From NCBI GenBank assembly GCA_018697195.1, contig JAGMWU010000097.1, positions 31,024 through 95,023 on the forward strand: 64,000 nucleotides of DNA. The letters are read 5' to 3'. Source of the DNA: Certhia americana. Taxonomy: Eukaryota; Chordata; Aves; Passeriformes; Certhiidae. This document shows positions 49,016 to 63,425 of this stretch, piece after piece. Every line of letters starts with the position of its first letter. Within the stretch, counting starts at the first letter, position 1. The translations under genes were made by a program, and so were the position numbers. The notes below the pieces were generated by a model. It did not search any database, was not told where the DNA came from, and worked only from the letters and a program-made list of their open reading frames with translations.

Positions 49016-52000
49016 CTGAAGAGCCATAGGGAAATGCTGCCTTGGAAGTCTCTGAAGTAGGGCTTCGTGGATGCTGGTGTAGGTTCTCGATCCTCGTGGA
49101 ACCCCACAAGGGAGGCTGTATGGCCTTGTCTGTGGGTAGGGTTGCTCAGCGCTGTTGTGGGGGACAGATGGCTGTATGAGTGCTTGTGGCAGAGAAAAGC
49201 CATGTTAGGCTATTTTTCTAGGAGATGATGCAAGTTACTACTACTCAAGCTAAATAAATCTGTGAATGTGGGAGGGGCTGTTGTGATGGGTAATTTTAAT
49301 TTTGCCTTTTGTGGGATCCACTGAGATGATTTCACTTACTCTAAAGTTTCTCTTGCTATTACCACACTCATCTGGATGGAGGAGAGTGAGTATCACCTGC
49401 CTTTCCTACAAGTTTCAGAAATCAGAGAGTAAAGATGGGGAAGCAAATCTCCCAAGGGGCATCCTTCACTAGCAGTGATACCAAGTCATGCAGATTCATG
49501 ATAAAGTAGAGTGAGAGGGCAAATGGAAACAACAAAATCACAGAGAGTTAGCTGCCACCAGACACATCTGTTACAGAGACAAATCTGTAGCCTCAGCTGC
49601 AGGGAAGGAGGAAGCTTCATTTCTCATTTGGTTCTAATCCAAAACATGGGACTGGATGTGGGTACACCTCTTGTTTAGTCAACGGTCTTGTTTAGTCTTG
49701 TTTAGCTGATCCACCTGCTCTAAACCATTAATACAAGATTTATTGGCTATTTTTAGGTATTTCTTCATTCCCAGTATGAAATAATTACAGCGCTGATGTT
49801 CCTTTGGGAGAAGGAAAGGAAAAGATAGTTGACAATCTAATAATCCTTTTCTTTTGATGCCACCCCATTTTATTGCAGAAAAAAAATGCTGTTTTTCTCT
49901 AGAAGCTCATTCCCTAAATTCAACACCTTGTGCTACTTCAGATAATTTTCCTAATGTATTGGCAGGCTTCAGATAACTGCACATAATTGCATCCTTTCCT
50001 TTGCTGCCTTTTGCATATATGCTCTCTTAGTGAAATTACGCCTGTGCAGTTTTTAATTCCTTGACTTGTGTGCCCCCCTAGCCACTAAACACTTTTTTCT
50101 TGTCTTCTGAGTTCATTTTTTGAACATTCTTCAATGTTTGACATTCTTGCACTTGAGCTGAGCTGCTCAGAATTGTTTGCATGGCCATGTGTTTTGATAC
50201 TTGGAAATAGCATCACTTTGTACCACCGGATATTGTATGATACAGGATTATGTCTCTTTCTAATTTAATCATGGAAACCCCACAGAAAGTCATGTTTTCT
50301 TGCATTGTTCTGAAGTTCTCAGCTCTTCCAAGCTGTTATCTGTGGCAAGAACAGCTTAGGTTGTGGGGACTTTTTGAAGGGGGCTGGGGAGGAGATGTCT
50401 GTTCTCTTTTCTTTTGCCCAAGGCTGCTACTGTCTTTGCCTTCAGTATTTTACTTGGAGGCTAACCAATGGCACAGTGTAAATCCTTTTTTGGGGGAAAG
50501 CAGCTGGTGGCTCCAAGGAGACAGCTGCTTATTCTCCAGCATGCTCCCATAGGCTGCCAGCAGATGTGTCTGACAAGGGGGCTGATCCCTCAGTCCATTG
50601 AGAATTGTCTTCTTTATGCCTATATGGATTCACTCACTTTGTGCATCCCTCTTTGTGCCCAGGTGCAGGTGGCTTCCTCTTCTCCCCTCTGATACTGCAT
50701 GTGCCATATGCAGAGAATCATGTAAGAGATGAGTGTATTTTCTCCCCCCTTACCTTGTGCGCCTCCAATTAAGACAGTTTTGTCTTTTGGCCAACTTCCC
50801 TTCCCCAGATTCTCAGATTTATGCATGCTTTTCCTCTGGTTCAGGAATGTTCCCCTCTCCAGATCTGCTCTCCCTAAAACCTTAGTTTCCTTGCATTTCA
50901 TTATCCATCAGCAGTCCCTGTGCAGAGGGAAGTCCCTACAGATTCGTGCAGGATACTTTTGGAGCACACTTCAGGTTGCACAATGTATTTTTGTTTTTCC
51001 TTTCTGTGGCCATATTGCATATGTTTACTGCACGCATAAACAACAGAAGGTGGAAGAAGTACAAATTGGTGTGTATGGTCAAGATAGATCTTTTAATGTC
51101 ATTTAGCCACCAAACAAGAGGGCAGTATCTTCTAATAAAGGGTGCTATCATGAAAAAGTATTTATTAAGAATATTGCAGATTGGCTGGTTTTGGTCATAA
51201 GCATATGATAATTTTTTTTCAAAAAGCTTAAAGACTTACTGTTGTGAAAAGGTTCTATTAAAGATTTAGAGGGAAACTGATGAGCCCCTATATTTCTGTC
51301 ATTATTTAGCCTTGTTTGCTGCTGTGTTTTTCCTTAAAACTGATTTAATATTAAATTGCTGCTATATCTTGCTGTTGATTTTGATTCTGTTAGCAAGTTT
51401 TCAACCACCTTACAGAAATACAGGTAAAGTATTTCTTCCAGCTGCTGGACTCCACACATTCAGCAGTTTTCCAGCTCGTTATGATCTTATACTTCAGCTT
51501 CTACCTGATAAATCTTGGGCGGGATATCACTCTTCTCTCCATATTTGCTCTTTGGCAACCGTGAAGTGTCGTGGGCTTCAGGGATGTACACAAGTGTAAC
51601 ACAGGTGTATTTTGTAAATAATTCTGTAGATGTCGTGCAACAGCAAACTAGCTCTCTTTCTCCAGTGCTGCCAACTGTGCTAGGTAAACAGACCCCCAAA
51701 AGGATAAAAGCTCCTTAATTGCTCATGTCAGCCACAGCAGTCAAACATGGGAGCAGCAAGTCTGAGTAAGAAAAAGCCATTTCATGTTCATGTCACTCTT
51801 CTCACACTTGATTTATACAAGGAGTTTTAAACTTAACAGAGAAGGACTACACTGGTGCTTCCTTGTCTTCAGAGGCATGTGTTGCGCTTTCAAGAAATAC
51901 TCCTCTGCCACCAGAAATAGAATTTTGTCGGAAGTGTACTGTTAATATATGTGTTTTAAAAAATGCAGTTGAAATGTGTGTGCTTTTTGGAGATCCTAGC

Positions 52001-53984
52001 ACATTATTTTTATACTGAAGGCTCTGTCTTGCCTCTTAAAAAGTCAGCGTGGAGCAAGCTGATGCTTCTGTCACAGAGGTCCTACTTGAAGATTGTTCTT
52101 GAGACCACTTCTGACAAAGGCTCTTCTAGTCACACCAGTTTCAATCTTCCATGCCTCCAGAGGCCCCTGTGCATTCTGCTGCTCAGGCCTGCTTGTCAAG
52201 AAGATTTTTGTTCAAACATTTCACGTGCACACCCCCACTCCTGTATGCACGTGTGTGTGCGCATGCTCGTGTGTGCACACAGCTACGGGCAAAGAGCAGA
52301 ATAAAGGGCTGTCCTGGCGGTGGAGAAGATGCTGGGTACTGTTAGAACACAGCCTATCCAGCCTGAAAACTACAGTCTTTATGTATGAAAGCTGAATCCT
52401 TAAGGTCTTGATTCACCTTAGGATGGAAATTCTCGCCAGCCCAGACCTGCACATTGAAACATACATGACTTCATTTTCAGACAGGCTTTTTTTTTTTTTC
52501 CCTGTCTCCTTAAGCTTGCCAAGTAAATGATTCCTCTGCTGATTCTGCAGTTTCCAAGTACAGTTTTTTGCTCTGTGCCATGTCTCTGGAAAATATCCAA
52601 TGTGTCTAAATCATGTAATTAAACCCTAGAAGCTAGAGACTGAGAACTACTGACTCTTTGTAAGATATTTCTGTTTTAGCATACTGATGTTTCTCCAAGT
52701 TACTGTAAAGCTTTCAAAGCTCCCTAAATGACCTGATCTCTCTCCCACTTACTGCAAAACACTCACATGATATGAATCTGTTTGGCCCAGCTGACCACTT
52801 CAGAGGCAGTGTGTAGGATACAGACGCCTGTGTGGAAGCCTTTAGCATCAGGCTTACCACAGGTTCTCTCAGATCCTGGGGATGTCTGCAAATGGAAGCA
52901 TGGTTTCTTGGCAAATGTCTCTTATCTCCCTAACTATTCTCTAAGAAGAGAGTGGGATGTCATGAGAGGGACAATATTACAGAGATTTCAGGGCAGGTTT
53001 TGAATAACTTCAATTTGGAAATTCAAACTGGACTGTTTATGATACTGTTTGAATTTCCAAATGTTAGGTTTCACTCACAGCTAGGATCAATTTCATTGTG
53101 GTACGCAGAATCTGGAATGCTTTCTGCACCAGGAAGATGTTTCAAATTACTCCTTTTTGGGTTTGAGCCAGGAAGAAGCTGCTGGAAGCACAGCTGGATT
53201 GGGATGCGTGCCTGCAGTTGTCTCCCAGATGGTCCCTTCCCTTCCTAATGTCAGTAGGCTTTCAGCTGGTGCCAGCAGCAATGGAGATGCAAATATGTAC
53301 TGACATTTTCACTTTTCAGTGAGTTTGCTGATCCTGTTTGGTGCATGTGTTGTCCATAAAGAGGCTACCATATCAGCAGTTACCACTGCCATCACTATGG
53401 TATCGGGAATAGAATAGTTCTGTTGAGGAATGTTTGTTTCATTGCTAGTGCAGAGAGGATCTTAGTGGTCTTCGCCTCTTCCAGTACCTAACTGTGTTGG
53501 AAGTACATAAAGATGCAGTACCACGTGATGTGAGAACAAATTCTGATGACCTGAGTATAAACCAGCAGTCTGTTAAAATCTAGGGGATAGATGGAGGTTT
53601 GACAGAGGGAATGTTCTTAGTTTGCACGTGCCTTGTTCTGCTGGGACATGTATGTGGAGTCAGATGCTAAAGAGTAATTAGTCTTCATTTTGAGCCTTAC
53701 TGTAGCTACCTTTTTGCTTGGGGCCCCAGGCTGAGCACCAGAAAGACATTTGGTGAAATAACATAATGGGAATGATGCATGACTTGTGCTCCTTGTTTCA
53801 GTCAGAAGGCCTCTAAACTCAGACTGCAAGAATGGTGTTGACAGTTGTGTGTTTCTCATGGATAATTTTACCAGTCTTGAATTAGAAGTGGCTCTGGATG
53901 GTCTCAGAGACCTGTCGATTCGTGGAAGAACTAAGGACATATTTGGGTAGAAGAAGGAGGGCATGAAGGGAGGGCCAGAGAAGG
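49016..53984. other. Probable intron or intergenic sequence downstream of the CpG island
   Basis: No coding exon recognised. If the island is a promoter on the + strand this would be first-intron sequence. Confidence 0.4.
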
Positions 53985-54362
53985 CCAGGAAGAGGGGTGA
54001 AGCACTCTCCTGAAGACAAGCTGAGAGAGCTGGGACTGTTCAGACTGGTGAAGACTCTGCTGTTCAGTACCTGAAGAGGATATAAGAGAGCTGGCATGGA
54101 AGCAGTAACATCTGGGAAAGATTTCAGACTTGAAGAGTTGGTGTAGGGGAAGGAATTCTTGACTGAGAGAGTGGTGAGGCACTGGAACAGCTTGTCTGGA
54201 GAAGTTACGGATGTGCCATCCTTGGAAGTGTTCAAGGCCAGGCTGGATGGGGCTTGAAGGAACCTGGTCTAGTGGAAGGGGTCACTGCCCATGGGGAGGG
54301 GATCAGAATTGAATGGTCTTTAAGGTCCCCTCCAACCCAAACCATTCTGTGATTCTGTGAAA
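53985..54362 (+). mobile_element. CR1 LINE 3' fragment
   Basis: 5'-truncated CR1 in + orientation. It carries the ORF2 C-terminal and 3' UTR blocks (GAGAGAGTGGTGAGGCACTGG, AAGTGTTCAAGGCCAGGCTGG, GGTCCCCTCCAACCCAAACC) and the terminal ATTCTGTGATTCTGTGA. Confidence 0.92.
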
Positions 54363-57300
54363 TCAAATCAGTGACTAGATCCCTGTTACCTGAAAAGAAT
54401 AGCTTAAAAAATTGTCTCCTAAATAAATTCTTTTGATTATGTCTAAAAAGCACATGTGATGACAGAGCAGAAAGAAAACGAAACAGTTTCTGGAAACAGA
54501 GTAAAAATAAAAATGTTAAATTCTTTAAAGGAATTAAGCTAAAACAGATCTTAGTGTGTTCAATAAACTAAGACCTACTGGATATCCTTAATGAAAGGAT
54601 CAGAATAGGCTCCATTGAATAGTTGTACATTTCCTGCTTCTTTTGGCTGATAGTCTGAACCAGGCTACTGTGTTTAATAGTGTTGAAAAGAGTTGTGTGT
54701 ATGGAAATAAGAGTGGGAAGGGGAAACCCTAAACCCTCAGAAAGTTCTTTTAAAATTAGTTTTTAGATGTTTGTGGGGTTTTTTTAAAGGCTTAGCTTTC
54801 CCCTCCTCCACCCAGCTCAGAGCCTGGCATTTTCTGCTTTTTTTCTTTTGTGCCTCTGAACCTGTGGTGTTGAAATTGGACAGTCCCTGACTTTATGGCA
54901 CTAATGCAAATGCACAGAGACTATTTGAGCTTTCGTGAACTTCTCTGCCACAGCACTGATGAACTGGGAGCTCAGTGAAGAGCAATAGAAGTGATTAGGT
55001 GACTATAGGGAATTTTTAAAATGCTATTAAAAGGCTCTAGCTAACTGATGAGTGAAAAGTGTTTGCTGTGGAGTAGCTAGAGTACCTAAAAGACTATTGA
55101 CAGGATGCTAGGCAATGTGCTGGGCAAAGTCAATGGGCTGGCTCAAATTGCCCAGCGTAGATGCATTTGGGTTCGGTATTAAGGTGTGGATCTTAGGTCC
55201 ACATAGATTGTAGAAAGTCATGGAAGCCCTGTTAATGACATTTAAAAATATGACTAGGGAAGCTTAAAGAAACACTCCAACAAAAATCCTGCAGTTGACC
55301 AGGGACTGTAGGCCAGATGTTGTCTAAATAAAGGTGCCCATCCCCCTCATTTCTTTTCTATTATTATAGCCTTACCAACAACTGGGGGAGGAACTACCTT
55401 CCTGAAAGAAAATGTGTCTTGGATCTGCTCTGTTACAACCAAGACTGGTTGATATCCAAGGAAAGGAAGCAGTGTATTGTACTCACTCCATTTTAAATGT
55501 AATCCTTTGGTTTTTGAGGTTGGACGTGGATGTAACAAGAGCAGTGAGCCCCAGCATCCACACTGAAATATAAATAAGCCTTTGAGACACTGAGGAGGCA
55601 GGATGAACTCTGAGATTTATGTGTTGTTGCTTTCATCTCTGGCACGAAAAATAATACAAATATGCACTAGAAAGAGATGCTGTGAGACTGAAATATCTTT
55701 CTACCGTAACCTGCTTGGCCTTCCCTTTTCCTCTTAAGACTATTTCTGTTCTGCTGAAGTATTAGTGGCACATAATGTTCCCATTTCCTGAGGGTGGAAA
55801 CATCGAACTGGAAATGCAGGATGGAGGAGGAGGGAAGGACCTGAGAACAAAATTGGCTGCTCTTCAGGCTCTGCCAGTGGCAAGTTCAAATTTTTGGTGG
55901 AGCTCTCTAACCCACTTTAGCTACACATGGGCTCCTTGTGATGCTTCACTGAACTCAGGTAATTGTTCCAAGCAGTCATTGCCATTCAGATCATGTCTTC
56001 TTTGCAGTCTTCATCTGACTTCTTTAAGCTACTATTTCTGCTTTATTTCCCTCTCGATTGTCTTGTAGATGAGAGCAAATTTTGGGCAACCTGATTCCCA
56101 AAATCAAAGTGAAAACCTGGTGGAAGCCTTGAATCAGCATGAATCATTGGTGTTGTTCTCTAACAAATGTCTAGATGTTGACAAAAGTCAAAGAAACTTA
56201 GTGTTAAAGACCAAGTGAGATGTTTCTAAAGTCCAACAGGATTTCTGTAGTGTTCATTCTTGTTCCTCAGTTCAGTCATTTTAAGAGTGAGACCAAGGCA
56301 CTAAGAGGAAAGAGAAGTGAGTCTGAATGAATATTATGGATTTCAACACTGGAACTGAAGACACTAAACTGGAGAAACCATCTATTTTCTCAGAGACTTT
56401 CCAGAATAAGTTCTAAGTCTCTGTGTTCTCAAGAGATTGCTGCCAAGGTAGCTTTCCCTAATTGCCTGTGACTGCACAGTGAAGTAACACCTCCTGCAAA
56501 AATGGTTGTAGACAGGCTGTAGTAAGTGTTGGTGTGCACTTCTTAGAGGATGACCAGTGCAGAGCAGGGTTGTTTGGTGATGTTTTAGTACCTAGCATAA
56601 ACGTGAGACTCAAACTAATGGTAGAACAGACACAATTCCCGTCTAGGCAAACAGTGGTCATTAAAGAATGAAGGCTGTGTGGTAGAGCTCTTCTCTGAAC
56701 CATTTTCTTCCTCCCTCATAGCTTCCTAGTTTTGTGCATATATTTCCACATCAAACGCTCTAATTTACGTGCTGGAGCTGAAGCTTTTACATTGCACAGC
56801 CTGTTGGTGCAGTCAGCAAAACTTAAGGGAATCAGCTTGACTGAATATAATTTTTTATTCTCGCTACCATTTGGGGAATACGTTATGTTACAGCCCTCTG
56901 TTAGGGCAACCTTATGAACCAAAAACTGGTATTTGCAATTCTGTGGGGTTATAACTAGATGGAAGGTACCTGGTAATCATCTGCATGGAGTGAAGGTAGG
57001 AGACTAGGTTTGGAGAGCAAGGTCAAGGCAGTGAAAAAGTGATCGTGCTTCAGTGCTTTTCTGCCTTGTTGTTTTACAAAGAAGCATTCTTGCTTCTCTT
57101 AACAGGAGTAAAAACAGTGATGATAAATAATGCTAGTAATTAAATAGTTTTAAAAGTAGCCTCTATCTGCAAATGCATGAAGCCAACAATTTGTGAACTA
57201 AGCTCTATGACAGCCCAAGGCTGTGAAACTGATTAAAATGGAAAGAAGTAGTTTTAATTAACCCTTAAATTATGAAGCACATTCTCTGAAAACCCAAGCT

Positions 57301-58250
57301 GCCTCATTGAAGCCAGAAAGGAGGTTAATAAAAAAAGCTGCACTTAAATTAAGATGCTTTAATATTATTAGTCCTTTCTGTAATCTGTTTTGAAATGACA
57401 GTTTCTCTCATGGAATGAAAGGCAATTTCAAAGTGATGGGAATTCCCATAGAAGAGGAATATTATCTTTTAACCGACTGTCAGTGCTGCCACTATATCCC
57501 AATAGACAACATAACCTTGGATACTGTGAATATGAATAACATGCATTTTCTGCTTATGCTAAATATTTCTTACTGTAAAACCCTCATGAAGTCAAAAGCA
57601 AAATTAGAGATGAAGGCAGTAAGCATATTTTTGCAAGAAATGAAGTTCTTTACTGCAGCTGAAGAAAATATTAATCCTTACTAAAGGATTTTGCAAACTG
57701 GTCCACAATGAACTGTTTAAGAAAAGTATTTTCAGCTTGTTCTTTTTTTTTTTTCCTTCATTGTATCTTTTGAGTGTTTGTGCATGGATCTTGGTTCATA
57801 TATTCCTAGACATGCCATGTAAGGCTACATTCTTAAGTTACAATGGGAAAGAGCATTAGTATAAACCTTCTCTTTTCTTAGACTTATTCGTATCTTATTT
57901 TTACAAGCCACTCTCACTTTTGCTCCTGCTCAACCCTTCAGACCCTTGATTTCTTTTCTAGCGTCCTCAGTATTTAAGGCTTTTTTGCAGCTCTGTGTTT
58001 GGGTTGCCTGTGCAGATTTGCAGTTGCATTTGCAGACTTGGTCAGCAAATGTCAAGGTTATTTTTCTGATTTGTGGCATTGCTTGTCTGGCCATTGCAAA
58101 CGCTGTGCTTGGCTTCTTTACCACTTTCCATCCATCAGCAATCAGAAATTGGTCTACGATAACTTTAATTTCACGTGAAGAAAAAAAAAGCGTGATCGGC
58201 ATTGCTGAGTAGATGAGAACTGGATTTTAGGGACATTCTCTTTACGTCAC
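54363..58250. other. Intronic or intergenic sequence
   Basis: No gene recognised. Confidence 0.4.
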
Positions 58251-58847
58251 TGTCATGGTTTAACCCCAGCTGGCAGCTAAACAGCACACAGCTGTTTGCA
58301 TAGCCCCTACCCTCCCGCCCCTCAGTGGGATGGGAGAGAGAATCAGAAAAAGGAAAAAGGCATGGGTTGAGATAACAACAGTAAGAAGAGTTTAATATTT
58401 GGAATAAAATAATAAAAGTAATAGTGGTGATGATGATGATGTTGGTGGAAAGGAAAGGGGGAGAGAGGCATAAACCCCCCCAAAAAACCAAGTAATGCAT
58501 GATACAGTGGCTAATCACCCACTGGTCGATGCCCAGCACATTGCTGACCAGGGATCAACAGATCCTGGCCACCTCCTCTCTGTTTATGTACTGAGCATGA
58601 CATTCCATAGTGTGGAGTATCTGTTCAGCCTGTTTGGGTCAGCTGTTTCTGGCCATGCTTCCTCCAGGTTTCTTGTCCATCTCCTCACTGGCAGAGCATG
58701 GGAAATTGAAAAGTTCTTGATTTAGAGAAGGCTCGATTTAGCAACAACTAAAACATCTGTGTTATTAGGAGTATTCTCAATCCAAAACACAGCACTGTGC
58801 CAGCTCCTCAGAAGAAATTTAACTCTATCCCAGCCAAAACCAGGACA
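58251..58847 (+). mobile_element. Solo endogenous retrovirus LTR, best-preserved copy
   Basis: About 597 bp, starting TGTCATGGTTTAACCCCAGC and ending AAACCAGGACA, so it has the TG...CA ends of an LTR. It contains a GTTGAGATAACAACAG block and a (GAT)n run near 58427-58442. The family is shared with 32080-32656 and, reversed, 8640-8933. No proviral internal region or obvious target duplication is present. From memory this start resembles a widespread avian ERV LTR family; I cannot name it exactly. Confidence 0.82.
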
Positions 58848-60980
58848 GGAACACATCCTTGGTTTAATAACCACTTGTGAAAATGTGTTATTTCCCTTCC
58901 CCTTTTAATTGCCAAAAAGAGGATGCATCTTTTTTCTTGTTTCCAAACATCTCTTGTCATAAAATTTCAGTGAATTTTGGTGTGTTTGTTTAAACTTAAG
59001 TTGTATCAGAGAAGGAAGTATCAATTTTCAAAGAATTTTTAGTAGCACAGATTATTTTCACCTAGAAGTTAATAATGTGGTGATCTTCAGATATACCTGA
59101 GTCTAATATTCTAAACTTAAAATTCTGTGCTTAGAATTTCGGAAATACAACATTTTACACAGTGCACGTCAGAGGTTTGCTGCTGTGCCCTAGAGTTTGT
59201 GAACTGTGTATTTTTTTCCTCGCTGAAGCCTTATGTCTTCATTTTGTACAGATGAAAGTATAATTGTCAAAGATAAATTACACTTGAAGTTGATAACATC
59301 ATGTTTATTTCTACATGGATAAAAGTGCAGGGATCTGTTCACAGTTGTACTGAGAGAAGCATCCTGAGAAATTAGAGTAAAATCAATAAGAGGACAGTGA
59401 AACCATACCCAGTGGGTACAGTTGTCATCTTCTCTTTCCATCAAAGATAAAAATGATGGACAGCTGTTAATTCATTTCTCCCTGTTTGCACAGACTCCTT
59501 TATTTACTGTGTGAAAATTCAAAGGGAATAATTTCTGTATCACTTCAATTCGTGCTATATTTTAGAAGAATTGCTATCAGGCAACCAATGGGTAACATAA
59601 ATAACAGTTAATTCCTTCACACTTTTCATTCTATAATGCTATTAATATTCTAGAGATGGGATTTTGCATCCAGGTGTTAATGTTAGAAACTTGACTAAAA
59701 TTGCCAATGTTTCTTTGAAAACTACACAAATCACTATAAAAATTACCAGTGAAATCAAATCTTGTGAGGTGGGAAGAGATTTTTTTGAGGAACTTAATTG
59801 TGTTTAATATGTATGTAATTCAAGTATGTAATAGAAGGAAGAAAGAATCTAGATCTTTAAACAGAGTATTTTTTTAATTTGCTGTAGTTTCAAAAGATCA
59901 GTGTCCATCTTTGTCAGGCACAGCAAAACATGGTGTGGAGGCATTGAGAAAGTCTCCAGAAACACAGGGCAGCTGTGAATGAATTTTGCTTTGGGAGAAA
60001 GACTAGGTTTACAAGCTAAGCTGTAAAGCTACTCTAGCCAAGTATGTGTCATGGCAGAGAAGAGAGATTTAAGGGAGAGCACTGCAGTTATCTAAAGAGA
60101 TGCTAACCTGGCCTCCGGTGTGGGTTGGGAGATCACACAGAGGCGAGGAATCTCCCTGTGTGCCTTCAGGCTGCCCCTAGGGAGCCATCGGGAGGGAGCT
60201 GTTCAGCTGTCCATAGCTCCCTTTTTTAATTAGTGCAGGTCTTAGTTACCTGGTGAACCTGATTCAGCTCAGTCTACTGAGCGGAGAGGTCATTTAAGTG
60301 ATTATGTTTCTAAGTTGGGCACCCTATTCAAGCCTCAAGGGTTTAATAAAAATTCATGAAAATAAGCATCTCTTTCTTCCCTGTAAGAGCTATGGAAGTT
60401 CTTAATTTGGATCCCACTAGGAAATGTATAATCAGAGCATGGAAGATCAGCTTCAAGACTCCTGGTGTTTCCATGGTAAACAAGGAAATAAATGCCTTTC
60501 TTTGGAGAACATTCAGAGTCAGCTTTTAGAGTGTCATTGTAAACTTAAGGGTTCCCAAGAGACACAGGCACAACTCTATCTAGATAATGTGTAGGAAGCA
60601 AATGATCAACCCAGCTAGAAGAAATATTTTATCAAGTGTACCCTTGAGGAAGTATTCCTTTAAACTTAGTTGTACATTTCATCTAGAGTTTCTCTCAAAA
60701 TTAAATGAATCAACTGAACAGACGCTAAAAAAATCCACAGGGCTTTTTTTGATAAATTCTACTCTTCTCTCAGATATTTTCAAAATAGTTAGGAGTCATT
60801 AAAAATAATCCCAATTAGTAACAGAGGATAAAAGGATATACAGCAACTATCAAAATGATCTATTTATATAATCAATCATTTTTCTGTGGTGCTTTATGTG
60901 CCCCAGTAATAGAATTTTTGAAGAAAACACATTAACTTCATTATATTAAAACCGTGAGCAATAAATTATGTGTTGCTTCA

Positions 60981-60997
60981 CCCCCCCCCCCCCCCCC
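60981..60997. repeat. Homopolymer C run (17)
   Basis: Seventeen consecutive C. Length may be unreliable because such runs are hard to sequence. Confidence 0.95.
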
Positions 60998-63339
60998 ATT
61001 CACTTCCTGTTTGGGGCGTATAAAGATTTCTATGAATAGCAGTTATTGTAATAATTGTCTAAGAAAGAAGGTAGGCAGTATTATGTCATGCTCAGAGTGC
61101 TGGACAGGCACTGAGTGACAGCTTTTCAAATCAGCATTGTGAGATTTATCCCAGTGAGATGCGTGACCATTGCTGCAAGGGCATCCCAGTGGCAAAGGAG
61201 CAATTATAGTAGGACAGAACTGGGGGCAACAAAGGAGTGGGGGGAGGCCTTTTGCTTGATCTGTAACACTCTCATGGTTCCCTATTTATCATGAATGAAA
61301 GGTATTAATTCCACTTTTTGTACTCTGCCTAAATGTGATGAATCAGTGTGCAGCACAAATTAATTGGAATAGTGGTTTATTGACTCTCCCAGATGTTGTG
61401 CTCATTTATCTTTTTAATGGATCTTGCTGAGAGATAATATTAAGCTGATATGAGTCACAGTGTAAAATGTGCAGGAGGAGGAAAGACTCTGTTTGCAAAG
61501 GTACAGCATTTTCTCTACCCTGGAGAATTTTTGAGGTGCGTTTATTCTGCATCTAGATCTTTTGTGTGAGGAAGAATTATGACAAATACAGGGAAAATTT
61601 GTGGAATCAAGTGTCGCAGAGGGAAGTTAGACCCATGTAATGATTTCTGCTGTGAAACAGGCCTAGAGGAGTCAGTTAACAATGAACGAGGAAGAAGCAT
61701 TGTTCCAGTGGGAGGAAACAAGATGATTTGGGAAAGTTCTTGGAACAGATAAGAAGAATTGAAAGCATAAAAAAATTGGCACTGTTGTGATTTCAGCTTC
61801 TATTAGTAGAACAATTTAAAATACATAAAAATACTTTGTTGCATGAGGATAGGTATCTTTCCAAATCTGTTACAAGTTCAAAACAGGGATTGGATGAATT
61901 CCTAAAGAGATACTAAAGGGAATGAATTGGGGGATATTCTCTAGTAATCTTTGCCTTATATTTGTGGAGACTGAAGGAAGAGGAGGGAAGTGGGTCACAC
62001 AGAGGCCAGGCTTGCACGCCATCTGCACATAGCACCTCTTCCTGGCACTAGAGACATGGAAAAAACTTGGCTTAGGTGGACATTCATCTGCTTCTGCCTT
62101 TTCTTGTGTTTTGAAATATAGAACTCAAAGAAACAGCTATTATTCAGGCCCTCATCTTTTCTCCAGAAAGCTTGTGCAGTACCTGAACAATCCTAGCTTT
62201 TTTCTTAATAATAAATGTGTGTCTGAATTCCTCACCAGAGGAAGATGATGATGCCGGAGAGATGCATGGTTCAGATGAGTGTTTAATGCTCCTCGATGTC
62301 AGGTTCTGCAGGTGGTATCTGTCAGAGGGAAATAGGCTCACTGTACATTACTTTCTGATCTGTGACTACATACTGTCTGTATAGTAAGCTAGAACACACT
62401 TCAGGGGAGGTCTGTATAAAGGTTGGAGTCAAAAGGTTGAGAACAGGAGGGGTTTTGTTCCAAGCTTAGGTCCAGAAGAACCTGTGGCCAGCATGGTATA
62501 TCGAGCTGTCCTTGGTTTTGATCAGTCTCAGAGCGCCATGCAAACCCCAGAAGAATTAAAAATCAGTCCATTCTAAGGAGACCACTCTTAGGTTTGTCAT
62601 GTGCGTGACCACCTCTGTCAAGACTCCAGACATATATCATTGAGCTGCTGTAAAATGAGTGATTGCACAGACCTTGGAGCAAACCTGCTTCCTTTCTAAC
62701 AAAAACACATGCACTGATGGAAGGGAATTCTCAATTAATGCTGACCTGTTTAGCAGCACTGGTGCCCTATGGCTCTTCAGGTGTCATGACTGACAGAGCT
62801 TGAACTTTCCCTGCTGAGGGAATCCTTTATTTGCATAAAGAAGCTGCTGCAAAGGTTCTGGCTGCATGAAATGCTTTGCCACAGCTTAGGTACAGCATGG
62901 GCAGACAGCAGCCCTGTTTGTGACAGAAATCTCACAAGCACAGAACTGTACTACTGTCAGTTGTTTTAGCACATGTGGGAGCACTATCACTATCTCTGCT
63001 GTAGCACTGAGCATCATTTGCCTGGAGATGGTACTGAAGTGTTCCCACTTCAAGACTGAGTTCAGAAAAAGTGAGAAATTACAGCACCGGCCCTGTCTGG
63101 TGAGAGTAAACAGGACTTAAACAGTGACAATCAAGCCAGGCATGCTGTTTCACATTCAAGGCTTTCCAGCTGAAATGGCTTGTGTTTTCAAGTCTTGGGT
63201 AGAAGAAGCTTTGAGGTGCTTGGCAAGAGATGACTCTCTTCTCTTGAGATAGAAAACAGAAGGGAGCAAAGGAGATTCTGACAGCATATAAGGAAGAAAA
63301 AATCCCCAGTAAAATTTTTTTTTCAAATTACTCAGTTCA

Positions 63340-63425
63340 GCACTGCTACAGAAGCCCAAAAAAGCTGAGGAATCTCCATCCTTGATGGTGTTCAGAACTA
63401 ACCTTGACAAGCTTCCCAAAGAACT
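63340..63425 (+). mobile_element. Short CR1-like remnant
   Basis: Contains GAGGAATCTCCATCCTTGATGGTGTTCA and CTTGACAAGC-like blocks that match the CR1 3' ORF2/UTR wording (rule: GGAATCTCCATCC followed by GTGTTCA). The terminal octamers are not seen. Confidence 0.4.

Noticed and set aside
62826..62840. Octamer-like ATTTGCAT
   Set aside because: An isolated 8-mer expected by chance in 64 kb, with no promoter or V segment nearby.
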